A stretch of 64,000 nt of DNA, from positions 255,911 through 319,910 of the forward strand of contig JAEYOW010000044.1 of assembly GCA_023411375.1 (NCBI GenBank). Direction: 5' to 3'. Every line of letters begins with the position of its first letter. The stretch's first letter is position 1. The DNA comes from Bacillota bacterium. GTDB taxonomy: Bacteria; Bacillota; Clostridia; Christensenellales; Aristaeellaceae. Both the position numbers and the translations under genes were made by a program. Positions 7,838 through 15,539 of this stretch are shown piece by piece. Below the pieces are notes generated by a model. It searched no databases, was not told the origin of the DNA, and saw only the letters and a list, made by a program, of their open reading frames with translations.

Positions 7838-9013
7838 ATGTTTAAAATTCAAACGCTGAACAGCATTTCGGATATCATTCACCAGCATTTAAGCGCCGAC
7901 AACTATCTGATCGCCACCGAGGAACCCGTCCCGGACGGCATCCTGGTCCGTTCCGCCAGCATGCACGAGATGGATCTGCCCGAAAACCTGCTCGCCATTG
8001 CGCGCGCGGGCGCGGGTACCAACAACATCCCCATCGACGAGTGCTCCAAGCGCGGCATCGTGGTTTTTAACACGCCGGGCGCCAACGCAAACGCCGTGGC
8101 CGAGCTGGTCGTCTGCGGGCTAATGCTGGGCAGCCGCAACGTGGCGGGAGGCATCGACTGGGCGGCGACGCTTAAAGGCAAAGGCGACGAGGTTCCAAAG
8201 CTTGTGGAAAAGGGCAAGGGACAATTCGCCGGGCCCGAGGTGCGCGGCAAGACGCTGGGCGTTATCGGCCTGGGCGCGATCGGCGCGATCGTCGCCAACA
8301 CTGCGGCGCAGGGGCTTGGCATGGAGGTTGTGGGCTACGATCCCTATATCAGTGTGGAAAGCGCGTGGTCGCTAAGCCGCGCCGTCAAGCGCAGCACCTC
8401 CGTGGACGAGATTTACGCCCACGCGGACTATATCACCATACACGTACCGCTCAAGGATAACACGCGCGGCATGATCGACGCCGCGACCATCGCCAAAATG
8501 AAGGACGGCGTGCACCTGCTCAACTTCAGCCGCGCCGAGCTGGTCGATGCGGACGCGCTTAAAGACGCGCTGGAAAGCGGCAAGGTCGCCAGTTACGTCA
8601 CCGACTTTCCCACCGATGCCGTGCTTGGCATGAAAAATACCGTCGCCATCCCGCACCTGGGCGCAAGCACGCCCGAAAGTGAGGAAAACTGCGCCTCCAT
8701 GGCCGCCTGCCAGCTTAGAGACTACCTGGAGTTCGGGCAAATCCGCAACAGCGTGAACTTTCCTGAAATTCTGCTGGGCTACAGCGAGGGTACCCGCGTG
8801 CTGATCATCCACGAAAACGAGCCCGGCATGGTCAGCGCCATTTCGGCTGCCATCGGCGCGCGCAAGATCAACATTAACAACATGCTCAACAAAAGCCGCA
8901 AGAACATGGCCGTCACCGTGCTTGAGCTCGATAAGCTGCCGGACCAGCGGCTGCTGACCGAGCTGATGGCCCTCCCCGGCGTCATCCGTGTACGGTGCTT
9001 CCACGAGGAATAA
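7838..9013 (+). CDS. serA: D-3-phosphoglycerate dehydrogenase
   Basis: A 391-residue NAD-dependent enzyme for the first step of serine synthesis. The start is the ATG at 7838, behind AAAGGAG at 7820-7826; an ATG 21 bases upstream lies inside serC and lacks such a site. The nucleotide-binding motif GVIGLGAIGAIVAN lies near residue 150, followed by the catalytic stretches NFSRAELVD and PHLGASTPESEENC. The last ~75 residues form an ACT domain (RVLIIHENEPGMVSAIS), the serine-binding regulatory domain in this family, so feedback inhibition by serine is likely. It lacks the larger ASB domain of long SerA proteins. A hairpin terminator follows. Confidence 0.97.
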   Translation: MFKIQTLNSISDIIHQHLSADNYLIATEEPVPDGILVRSASMHEMDLPENLLAIARAGAGTNNIPIDECSKRGIVVFNTPGANANAVAELVVCGLMLGSRNVAGGIDWAATLKGKGDEVPKLVEKGKGQFAGPEVRGKTLGVIGLGAIGAIVANTAAQGLGMEVVGYDPYISVESAWSLSRAVKRSTSVDEIYAHADYITIHVPLKDNTRGMIDAATIAKMKDGVHLLNFSRAELVDADALKDALESGKVASYVTDFPTDAVLGMKNTVAIPHLGASTPESEENCASMAACQLRDYLEFGQIRNSVNFPEILLGYSEGTRVLIIHENEPGMVSAISAAIGARKININNMLNKSRKNMAVTVLELDKLPDQRLLTELMALPGVIRVRCFHEE

Positions 9014-9034
9014 AAAACAGAATTACAAGGTTGG

Positions 9035-9068
9035 GAGCTGCTCAAAATGGTTTGAGCGGCTCTCTTTT
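9035..9068 (+). terminator. Terminator after serC-serA
   Basis: A 12-bp stem (9035-9046 with 9051-9062, one G-U pair), loop ATGG, then TCTTTT. Confidence 0.75.
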
Positions 9069-9115
9069 ACATATCCGGCCGGCCCGCTTTAAGCTTAAGC
9101 ACGTTACGCAATTAA

Positions 9116-9246
9116 GGCGGCGGTGCAATTCCGGGCAGGGTGATGCGGCGCGTCTGAGGCGGCCGGTGGCGTACCCGCCCATCCGTGCGGTTGTGCCGCA
9201 ACGGCTGCGCTGCGCACACACGGCGGTTTAGAATTGCGTCGCCGCC
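9116..9246. repeat. Long-range inverted repeat upstream of corA
   Basis: Bases 9116-9131 (GGCGGCGGTGCAATTC) and 9231-9246 (GAATTGCGTCGCCGCC) can pair over 14 of 16 positions and enclose about 100 bases of GC-rich, self-complementary sequence with no open frame of note. It ends just before the corA promoter, so it is not part of the corA leader. It could be a small palindromic (MITE-like) repeat or a structured RNA. Confidence 0.4.
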
Positions 9247-9248
9247 CC

Positions 9249-9278
9249 TTGCTCTTTCGCGCCTTTCGCGCGTATAAT
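9249..9278 (+). promoter_or_regulatory. Promoter of corA
   Basis: TTGCTC (9249-9254), an 18-base spacer and a perfect TATAAT (9273-9278), 34 bases before the corA start. Confidence 0.6.
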
Positions 9279-9311
9279 AAGCCCAGCAGATCTTCGTCAA
9301 GGAGGGGCTTC

Positions 9312-10247
9312 ATGTATTACCGTCTGCTTCCGCAGCTTCAGCCTATCGAGCCTGAGGATATCGACCTGTCTGTGCTGACGGCCGGGTACATCGACTGCGA
9401 CGGGCTGGAGGCCGCTATCGACCGCTTTGGCTTTACGGATATTTCACCCGAGGCCTGCCTGGCGGACCGGGATAATTACCGTAACCTCGTGGATGTATAT
9501 GAGGATTATACCTTCGGGCTGGTGAGCATTGTGGACGTCAACAGCGTTTACGATGTGAGCGACCGCCTGGCGTTTTTCTTTCGCAAAAACCTCTTTCTGG
9601 TGGTCAACCTGCGGGACGAGGACGGCAGCACGCTGGAAACCTTTCAGGCGACGCTGCGCCGCTACAGGCCCGAAAGCGTCACGCTGGAAAAGCTGATCTT
9701 CGCGATGCTGGAAAGCACCATCAGCAAGGACGCGCAGGGGCTGAAGCGAATTGAGATGAAAATTGACGAGCTGGAGGAAACCGTGGCCCTGGGCAACGCG
9801 GATAAAACCCTCAGCGTGCGTATCTATGAACAAAAAAAGCAATTGCTGATCCTGCGGGGCTATTACGAGCAGCTGATCGATCTGGGCGAGGCTCTGGAGG
9901 AAAATGAAAATGAAATTTTTGAAAACGACGCGCTCCACTACTTTGCCCTTCTAACGGCTAAGGCGGAACGCCTGTCGGGCACCGTCAACATGCTATGCGA
10001 CGAATTAAACCAGCTGCGGGACGCGCTGACGGCCACAATGGATTACCGGCTCAACCACATTATGGAGATTTTCACCATCATCTCCGGCGTGTTTCTGCCG
10101 CTGACGCTGATGGTGGGCTGGTACGGCATGAACTTTGAACATATGCCGGAGCTGGAAAGCCCGTACGGCTATCCTTTGTTTATCGTGCTCAGCGTCGTAT
10201 TGGCGCTGGGCTGCCTGATTGTGTTCAAGCGAAAGAAATGGTTTTGA
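9312..10247 (+). CDS. corA: CorA-family divalent metal transporter
   Basis: A 311-residue Mg2+/Co2+ channel of the CorA/MIT superfamily. The ATG at 9312 follows AAGGAGGGG; an upstream in-frame ATG at 9234 lies before the promoter and is rejected. A large cytoplasmic N-terminal domain with a long charged helix (about 130-230) leads to two C-terminal membrane segments. The first ends in the selectivity motif YGMNFEHMPEL near residue 275. The C-terminus is the basic tail FKRKKWF. Length and layout are normal for the family. Confidence 0.93.
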   Translation: MYYRLLPQLQPIEPEDIDLSVLTAGYIDCDGLEAAIDRFGFTDISPEACLADRDNYRNLVDVYEDYTFGLVSIVDVNSVYDVSDRLAFFFRKNLFLVVNLRDEDGSTLETFQATLRRYRPESVTLEKLIFAMLESTISKDAQGLKRIEMKIDELEETVALGNADKTLSVRIYEQKKQLLILRGYYEQLIDLGEALEENENEIFENDALHYFALLTAKAERLSGTVNMLCDELNQLRDALTATMDYRLNHIMEIFTIISGVFLPLTLMVGWYGMNFEHMPELESPYGYPLFIVLSVVLALGCLIVFKRKKWF

Positions 10248-10260
10248 TCGGGGGAAACGA

Positions 10261-11589
10261 ATGAAGCATATCGCATGGATGCTGGCGCTGCTGCTCGCTT
10301 TCGCGGGCTGCCTGCCCGCGTCCGCCGTCCGCGCTGAAAACATGCCCTCCGCGACGGAGGCGGACGGCACGGAACCCGGAGAGGATGAGGAAAGCATTAC
10401 GGATGAGGAACTCTCCCGCGCGGACGCGGATGTGGACGCCGTTGCCGGGGATGATACCCTTGCGGCGGAGGATAAGCTGGAGAGGATTTTCAAATCCTAC
10501 AGCACGCTTGGCGCGTGCGTGGTCATCATCGAAAATGGAGAAATTACTTTTACCTACTGCTATGGCGAGCGCAGAACCGGCGGCGACCCCATTACGTCCG
10601 GCACGGGCTTTCAGGTGGGCAGCATCAGCAAGCTGGTGGCCAATATCGGGCTGATGCAGCTGGTGGAAGAGGGCAAGGCCGGCCTGGAGGACGAGCTGGG
10701 CGACCTGCTGGGCTTCCCTGTGCGAAACCCGGCCTACCCTAATACGCCCATAACGCTCAGGCAGCTTATGAGCCACACGGCTGGTCTTAGGGACAGCGGC
10801 TATTACCAGGAAGCGCTCAACGGCCAGCCGCGCCCGCTAAGCGAGCTTTTCAGCGGCAACCGGCAGCAGTTTACCTTCCACTCAAAGGTGGAAGCGGGCG
10901 TGCGGAGGGAGTACAGCAACTTTGGCGGAGGACTGATCGGAAGCCTGATTGAAAAGCTGTCCGGGCAGACGCTTGACGCGTACATGACCCAAAACGTATT
11001 TGCGCCGCTGGGAATTACCGCGGGCTTTCAGGCTTCGTTGCTGCCGCAAAGCATGCCGCTGGCGGATATGTTTTTGATGCCGGAGCGGCGGCTTGCGAAG
11101 GAGCTGCGCGCCGACCCGACGCATGAGACGCGGCCCGACCCCGCGCGGCATTATTTCCTCACGGCGGGCAAGCTGATCATTACGGCTCCGGACCTTGCCA
11201 AAATCCTGATCGCGTTATGCGACGGCGGCATCTACGGGGATGTGCGCCTGCTGAAGGAAAGCACAGTCGCGGAGATGACGGCGCGGCAGAACCATCGCGG
11301 CTCCGTCGCTTGCGAAAGCGGGCACGGGTTGTTTATAAACATCATCACCGACGACCAGGTGGAGGGACGCACCATGTACGGCCACGGCGGCAAGGCCAAC
11401 GGAATGCTCTGCGCAGCGTATTTCGACCCTACGGACCGCACAGGCGTTGTAATGCTTACAAACGGCTGCCGGAACCGCAGCGTGTATAACGGCGTGGGCA
11501 TGCTTGGCCGCGCGGTGCTGCGCGTTTGTTACGGCGAAATTATCGAGCGGGATCATGTGACGCGAGATCCTTTTCTGGTTGAGAATTAA
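10261..11589 (+). CDS. Secreted beta-lactamase-family serine hydrolase
   Basis: A 442-residue protein starting 13 bases after corA. The N-terminus is a signal sequence (MKHIAWMLALLLAFAGCLPASA), possibly a lipoprotein signal with AGC, followed by an acidic low-complexity stretch (about residues 30-75). The catalytic domain has S-x-x-K as SISK near residue 121, the tyrosine motif YSN near residue 217 and HGG (YGHGGKANG) near the C-terminus. This is the arrangement of class C-like penicillin-binding proteins, esterases and D-aminopeptidases. The substrate is unknown; cell-wall peptide or ester hydrolysis outside the membrane is most likely. Antibiotic resistance should not be assumed. Confidence 0.85.
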   Translation: MKHIAWMLALLLAFAGCLPASAVRAENMPSATEADGTEPGEDEESITDEELSRADADVDAVAGDDTLAAEDKLERIFKSYSTLGACVVIIENGEITFTYCYGERRTGGDPITSGTGFQVGSISKLVANIGLMQLVEEGKAGLEDELGDLLGFPVRNPAYPNTPITLRQLMSHTAGLRDSGYYQEALNGQPRPLSELFSGNRQQFTFHSKVEAGVRREYSNFGGGLIGSLIEKLSGQTLDAYMTQNVFAPLGITAGFQASLLPQSMPLADMFLMPERRLAKELRADPTHETRPDPARHYFLTAGKLIITAPDLAKILIALCDGGIYGDVRLLKESTVAEMTARQNHRGSVACESGHGLFINIITDDQVEGRTMYGHGGKANGMLCAAYFDPTDRTGVVMLTNGCRNRSVYNGVGMLGRAVLRVCYGEIIERDHVTRDPFLVEN

Positions 11590-11591
11590 GC

Positions 11592-11621
11592 GCATGCATC
11601 CCACTCTTTGGTTGCATACTA
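11592..11621 (+). promoter_or_regulatory. Sigma-G-like forespore promoter of the ger operon
   Basis: GCATG (11592-11596), 18 bases, then CATACTA (11615-11621). This fits the Bacillus sigma-G consensus (gHATR, 17-18 bases, CATxHTA) and lies 32 bases before the first germination gene, where forespore expression is expected. Confidence 0.6.
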
Positions 11622-11653
11622 TCCGCATCCCTGTGGAATGACGGAGGTAACGT

Positions 11654-13156
11654 ATGCAACCCAAATTTTCACGCAGCCTGAAACGAAACATGGAGCTGAT
11701 GCATAATCTGCTGAAGCTGGACGAGACGGACGATATCGTTACGCGCGAGTTTACCGCCCTGGGGCGGGAATGCGTGCTTTATTTCGTGGAGGGCATGTGT
11801 AACGGCCAGCAGATTGGGGAAGGCGTCCTAAGGCCGCTGATGCGCTGCCGCGAGGATGTGACAGGCCAGGCAGCGCTCGAGCTTGCCATAAACCGCCTGA
11901 TTGAGGCGGCCGAGTTGAAAACCGAAGCCGATCCGCATGCCGCGATACAGGAAATCATGCGGGGCCAGTGCGTTTTGCTGATCGATACGGTCGCCGAGGC
12001 GGTTGTCGCGGATTACCGGTTTTTTAACCGCCGGGGTATCTCAACGCCGCAGACGGAGAACGTCGTCATCGGTCCGCACGAGGCTTTTAACGAGTCGCTG
12101 CGCGACAACCTGACGCTTTTGCACCGGATGCTTCAAACCCCGGATTTTACGGTTGAAATTCTCGAAATTGGTACAAAAATCAGCACACAGGTGGCCCTGT
12201 GCTACTTAAGCGGCGCGTGCAAGCAGGAAACAGTGGACGAGATGAAAAAGCGCATAGAAGGGTCCTCGGTGGATTATGTGCTAGCCTCCGGCATTTTGGA
12301 ACAGCTGATCGAGGACGACCCCTTCGCCCCCCTGCCTCAGGTGGTGGGCTCGGAACGGCCGGACAGGGCCGTCAGCTTTCTTTTGGAGGGGCAGGTGGTT
12401 TTGCTGCTGGACGGCAGCCCGCGCTCCTTGGCTATGCCTATGGGGTTCTGGCACCTGTTTCACGCGCCGGACGACAGCTACATGCGCTGGCAGTACGGCA
12501 GCTTCATGCGGATCATCCGGCTGTTCGGCGCATTGGTTGCGCTGCTTCTGCCCGCCATGTTTGTCAGCATTGTTGTTTTTCATCCAATGTCGCTGCCTAT
12601 GACGCTGCTGACGAGCATCATGCAAAGCAGAACGACGCTTCCGCTAAGCCTTTTTGGCGAGACGATATTTATGCTGGCCGTTTTTCAGCTGATTAACGAA
12701 GCCGGTACGAGAGTGCCGGGGCTGATGGGGTCCTCGCTCGGCCTTGTGAGCACATTGATTCTGGGAACCGCCGCCGTTCAGGCCGAGCTGGTAAGCCCGA
12801 TGCTGATCATTGTCGTCGCCTTATCCGGCCTTGGAAGCTATGCGTTGCCAAACTATTCGTTAAGCTTCGCCTTCCGGATGGGGCAGATGCTGCTGCTTAT
12901 CGCCGGCGGCATGATGGGTATGGGCGGCGTGTGGCTGGTCTTTATCCTGCTGATTTGCTGGGTTGCCGGTATGGAAAGCCTTAGCCAGCCGTATCTTGCG
13001 CCCGTAAGCCCGGCGCGCGTGCATAATCCGGATTTGGTGCTTCGCGCGCCCATTTTCCGGCAGCGGCTTCGCGCCTACCTTGCCAATCCGGGCGAGATGA
13101 GGCGCGTAAACGGACAAATGCGCCGCTTTGACGAAGGGGGGAAAAGAAAGCCGTGA
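11654..13156 (+). CDS. gerAA: Spore germination receptor subunit A (GerA family)
   Basis: A 500-residue A subunit of a nutrient germinant receptor in the spore inner membrane. The N-terminal ~280 residues are hydrophilic and start FSRSLKRNMELMHNLLKLDETDDIV. The C-terminal part has five or so membrane segments, including the family-typical stretch where the proline-rich PMSLPMTLLTSIMQSRTTLP leads into PLSLFGETIFMLAVF and GLMGSSLGLVSTLILG. A GGAGG ribosome-binding site precedes the ATG. It is first in a three-gene operon (A-B-C order) behind a sigma-G-like promoter. The germinant is not predictable from sequence. Confidence 0.92.
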   Translation: MQPKFSRSLKRNMELMHNLLKLDETDDIVTREFTALGRECVLYFVEGMCNGQQIGEGVLRPLMRCREDVTGQAALELAINRLIEAAELKTEADPHAAIQEIMRGQCVLLIDTVAEAVVADYRFFNRRGISTPQTENVVIGPHEAFNESLRDNLTLLHRMLQTPDFTVEILEIGTKISTQVALCYLSGACKQETVDEMKKRIEGSSVDYVLASGILEQLIEDDPFAPLPQVVGSERPDRAVSFLLEGQVVLLLDGSPRSLAMPMGFWHLFHAPDDSYMRWQYGSFMRIIRLFGALVALLLPAMFVSIVVFHPMSLPMTLLTSIMQSRTTLPLSLFGETIFMLAVFQLINEAGTRVPGLMGSSLGLVSTLILGTAAVQAELVSPMLIIVVALSGLGSYALPNYSLSFAFRMGQMLLLIAGGMMGMGGVWLVFILLICWVAGMESLSQPYLAPVSPARVHNPDLVLRAPIFRQRLRAYLANPGEMRRVNGQMRRFDEGGKRKP

Positions 13157-14274
13157 TGACCGCGTGGTTTAAGCGCGCGCGGCAGACGCGCACGCCTGTC
13201 CAGGGGATGCAAAGCGAGGCCAAAAGCCGCAAACATGGAATTTATGCCGCATACCGGACGCTGGGCGCCATTGAGATTACAGCGCAGCTGCTGCTATGGA
13301 TTACGCTGTTCTGTTACGACCAGACCGCGCATGCCTCCTGGCAGGCGGTGGTTTTGCTGCTTGTGCCCACCGCTCTTTTATGGGCGCTGTGGCAGGCGGG
13401 ACGGCGCGGCATCCACGCGCGCGCGGGCGCGTTTGCCGGGCTTGTGCTGGTGCCCTGCCTGGTGCTGGACGCGGCCTTTCTGATAAATACGCTGACAGCG
13501 CTGATGATTGAGTTGATTCCCTCCTATTCCCGGCCGCTGCATGTGCTGCTATCCGCAGGGCTGTGCTTTTTAACCGTGTGTGTGAGCCGGGAAAACGGCG
13601 TCGCCTATGGGGCGGGAAAGATGGGCATATGGTTTTTAGGATTGTTTTTGCTGGGCAGCGTATTTCTCAGTGCCGACGCAAACCCCGGGCGGCTGTGGCC
13701 AATTTGGGGCCAGGGAATTGGCAAAACCGCCGTAACGGCGCTTTCGGGAATGGGAAGCGTGTGGGGCGTGGCCCTGCTGTTTTTTTTACCGCTTGAAAAC
13801 AATCGAAGTCTGCAAAAGGCCGCCCGGGGAATCAGAATCCGGGACCGAAAAACCCTCCTAGGATGGACGCTTCTGCCGTGGGTGCTCGGCCTGGTCTGGG
13901 CGCTGTGGTTTGGCATGACCCATCCGTGGCGCTCGGGCGACGCGCTGTCCATCGGGGAAAGGCTGGTGGGGATGGCGCGGCACAGCACAAGTATCCTTTT
14001 ATGCGAGCTGAACAACGTCATGTGGCTGCTGCTGCTGATTTTCTCGCTGGCCGGTGCCGCCATGAGCGGTGAAAAGCTGGTTAGAAACGCGGCGCCCAAA
14101 ATTCCCCGGTCGGCTGCCTCGGCTGCGGTGCTGCTCCCCGGCACGCTATGCACGCTGATTTGGCCTGAATGGCTGTTTGACGCCCTGACGGTAGCGCTTC
14201 CCTATCGCGTGGCGCTGAGCGCCGCGGCAGCGCTTGCCATGATTGTAATCGCAAAAAAGGAGGCCCGGGCATGA
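13153..14274 (+). CDS. gerAB: Spore germination receptor subunit B (GerAB-type permease)
   Basis: A 373-residue, very hydrophobic protein with about ten membrane segments, as expected for the B subunit of GerA receptors (APC-superfamily fold, proposed germinant-binding subunit). The start is the GTG at 13153 or the ATG at 13156; both overlap the stop of the A subunit, so translation is coupled. The first ~28 residues are hydrophilic and basic. Sequence similarity to named B subunits is not obvious by eye, so the assignment rests on topology, length and position between A and C subunits. Confidence 0.8.
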   Translation: MMTAWFKRARQTRTPVQGMQSEAKSRKHGIYAAYRTLGAIEITAQLLLWITLFCYDQTAHASWQAVVLLLVPTALLWALWQAGRRGIHARAGAFAGLVLVPCLVLDAAFLINTLTALMIELIPSYSRPLHVLLSAGLCFLTVCVSRENGVAYGAGKMGIWFLGLFLLGSVFLSADANPGRLWPIWGQGIGKTAVTALSGMGSVWGVALLFFLPLENNRSLQKAARGIRIRDRKTLLGWTLLPWVLGLVWALWFGMTHPWRSGDALSIGERLVGMARHSTSILLCELNNVMWLLLLIFSLAGAAMSGEKLVRNAAPKIPRSAASAAVLLPGTLCTLIWPEWLFDALTVALPYRVALSAAAALAMIVIAKKEARA

Positions 14275-15389
14275 TAAAACGCCTGCTGCTGCTGACCTTG
14301 CTGATACCGCTCCTGACGGTTCTGTGCGGATGCGGATATCCGCCCACGGAGAGACAAACCTTTCCCATTTGTATGACGGTTGATATTACCAAGGAAGGAA
14401 AGACGCAGGTCGGCATTCAGGCTCCCGAGAATACCCAGTCCGGCGATGGCGGGCAGAGTTATGCAATCCTTGCCGCCACAGGCGACACGCTTCAGGATGC
14501 TCTGTATATCCTGGAGGCGTCTACGCCATATCCGCTCAACTTTTGCCAGCTTCGTCTGTTAATGATCAGCTATGAGCTGGCGTCCACGACGGAGATGAGG
14601 GGATTCTTAAGGCAGTTGGCGGAGCTGCCGACCATGCGTCCAAACGCGTTTGTCATGGTAGCGCTGGGCAGCGCGCTGGAGGTGATGAATGCGCAGAAGC
14701 CGGACTTTGGCATGCGGCTGAGCACGCATCTTAACCTGCTCTTCGAGCGGCTGCGCGATGAGGACATGCTGCCGGATAGCACGCTGGCCTCCTGCGTGCG
14801 CGAGCTGGGTGAAAAAAGAAGCGATCCGATCATATGCATCTGCGCTGTTAATCCGCAACTGCTTCCCGAGGATCAGAAAAAGAGCGGAGAGGGTCAGCAG
14901 GGCGGTGGCGGAAGCGAGAGCGGCGGCGGCGGAAGCGGCGGTTCGGGCGGAGAGGCGGCAGCGTTTGCCTTGGGCGAGCCGTGGAACAATAAGCTGCTGC
15001 CGGATCAGCTTATTGCCGGCATGCTGCCGCACAGCAGCAGCAATCCCGTGGAATATTTGGGGGCCGCTGTGATCAGCGACGATCGTATATCCGGCCTTTT
15101 AACCGCGCGAGAAGCGCAGGTGGTACTCCGCGCGAAGGACGAGTCCACGCTTCGCGTTGCGGCGGAAGGGGATAGCATGCAGCTGCAGGTCTGGATAAAG
15201 AAGGGCACGCCGCTGCATAAGGAAAGCGGCGTGCTGCTGAACGTTATGAAAAAGCTTCAGGCTTTGGACAGCGACGCCCTAGGCTTCGGCGGCGCGAGCG
15301 CAGCCTCCTTTTATGAGGATGCCGCGTGGGAAGCGTTTGATTTTCACGGAAAATACAGCGGGGCGGATATGGTGATCTGCGTGGAGTAA
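14271..15389 (+). CDS. gerAC: Ger(x)C-family spore germination lipoprotein
   Basis: A 372-residue C subunit of the germinant receptor, overlapping the B gene by four bases (ATGA). The signal peptide ends in a lipobox (VLCGC near residue 20), so it should be lipid-anchored on the outside of the spore inner membrane. The usual domains are split by a glycine/serine-rich linker at about residues 205-228 (GQQGGGGSESGGGG...), unusual for the family and probably a flexible insertion between domains 1 and 2-3. The operon ends here. Confidence 0.88.
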   Translation: MIKRLLLLTLLIPLLTVLCGCGYPPTERQTFPICMTVDITKEGKTQVGIQAPENTQSGDGGQSYAILAATGDTLQDALYILEASTPYPLNFCQLRLLMISYELASTTEMRGFLRQLAELPTMRPNAFVMVALGSALEVMNAQKPDFGMRLSTHLNLLFERLRDEDMLPDSTLASCVRELGEKRSDPIICICAVNPQLLPEDQKKSGEGQQGGGGSESGGGGSGGSGGEAAAFALGEPWNNKLLPDQLIAGMLPHSSSNPVEYLGAAVISDDRISGLLTAREAQVVLRAKDESTLRVAAEGDSMQLQVWIKKGTPLHKESGVLLNVMKKLQALDSDALGFGGASAASFYEDAAWEAFDFHGKYSGADMVICVE

Positions 15390-15432
15390 GGAAAAAACGG
15401 CGTATAAAGGCGCGGATATTTTCTAAAAGCTC

Positions 15433-15460
15433 TTGACAACGCGTCGAAATATGCTATACT
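15433..15460 (+). promoter_or_regulatory. Promoter of clpB
   Basis: TTGACA (15433-15438), a 16-base spacer and TATACT (15455-15460). The CtsR box follows immediately, covering the expected transcription start. Confidence 0.75.
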
Positions 15461-15469
15461 ACAAACGAA

Positions 15470-15486
15470 GGTCAAAGATAGTCAAC
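15470..15486 (+). promoter_or_regulatory. CtsR operator
   Basis: GGTCAAA-GAT-AGTCAAC is a tandem heptamer with a three-base spacer, matching the CtsR consensus (RGTCAAA-NAN-RGTCAAA) except for the last base. CtsR is the class III heat-shock repressor of clp genes in Firmicutes. Confidence 0.75.
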
Positions 15487-15539
15487 ATGCTTTGGGACCT
15501 TCAAAGATACTTATTTTATCCGACAAGGAGGGAAAACCT

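Noticed and set aside
9234..9311. Upstream start for corA adding 26 residues
   Set aside because: It lies before the TATAAT box; the ATG at 9312 has the AAGGAGGGG site.
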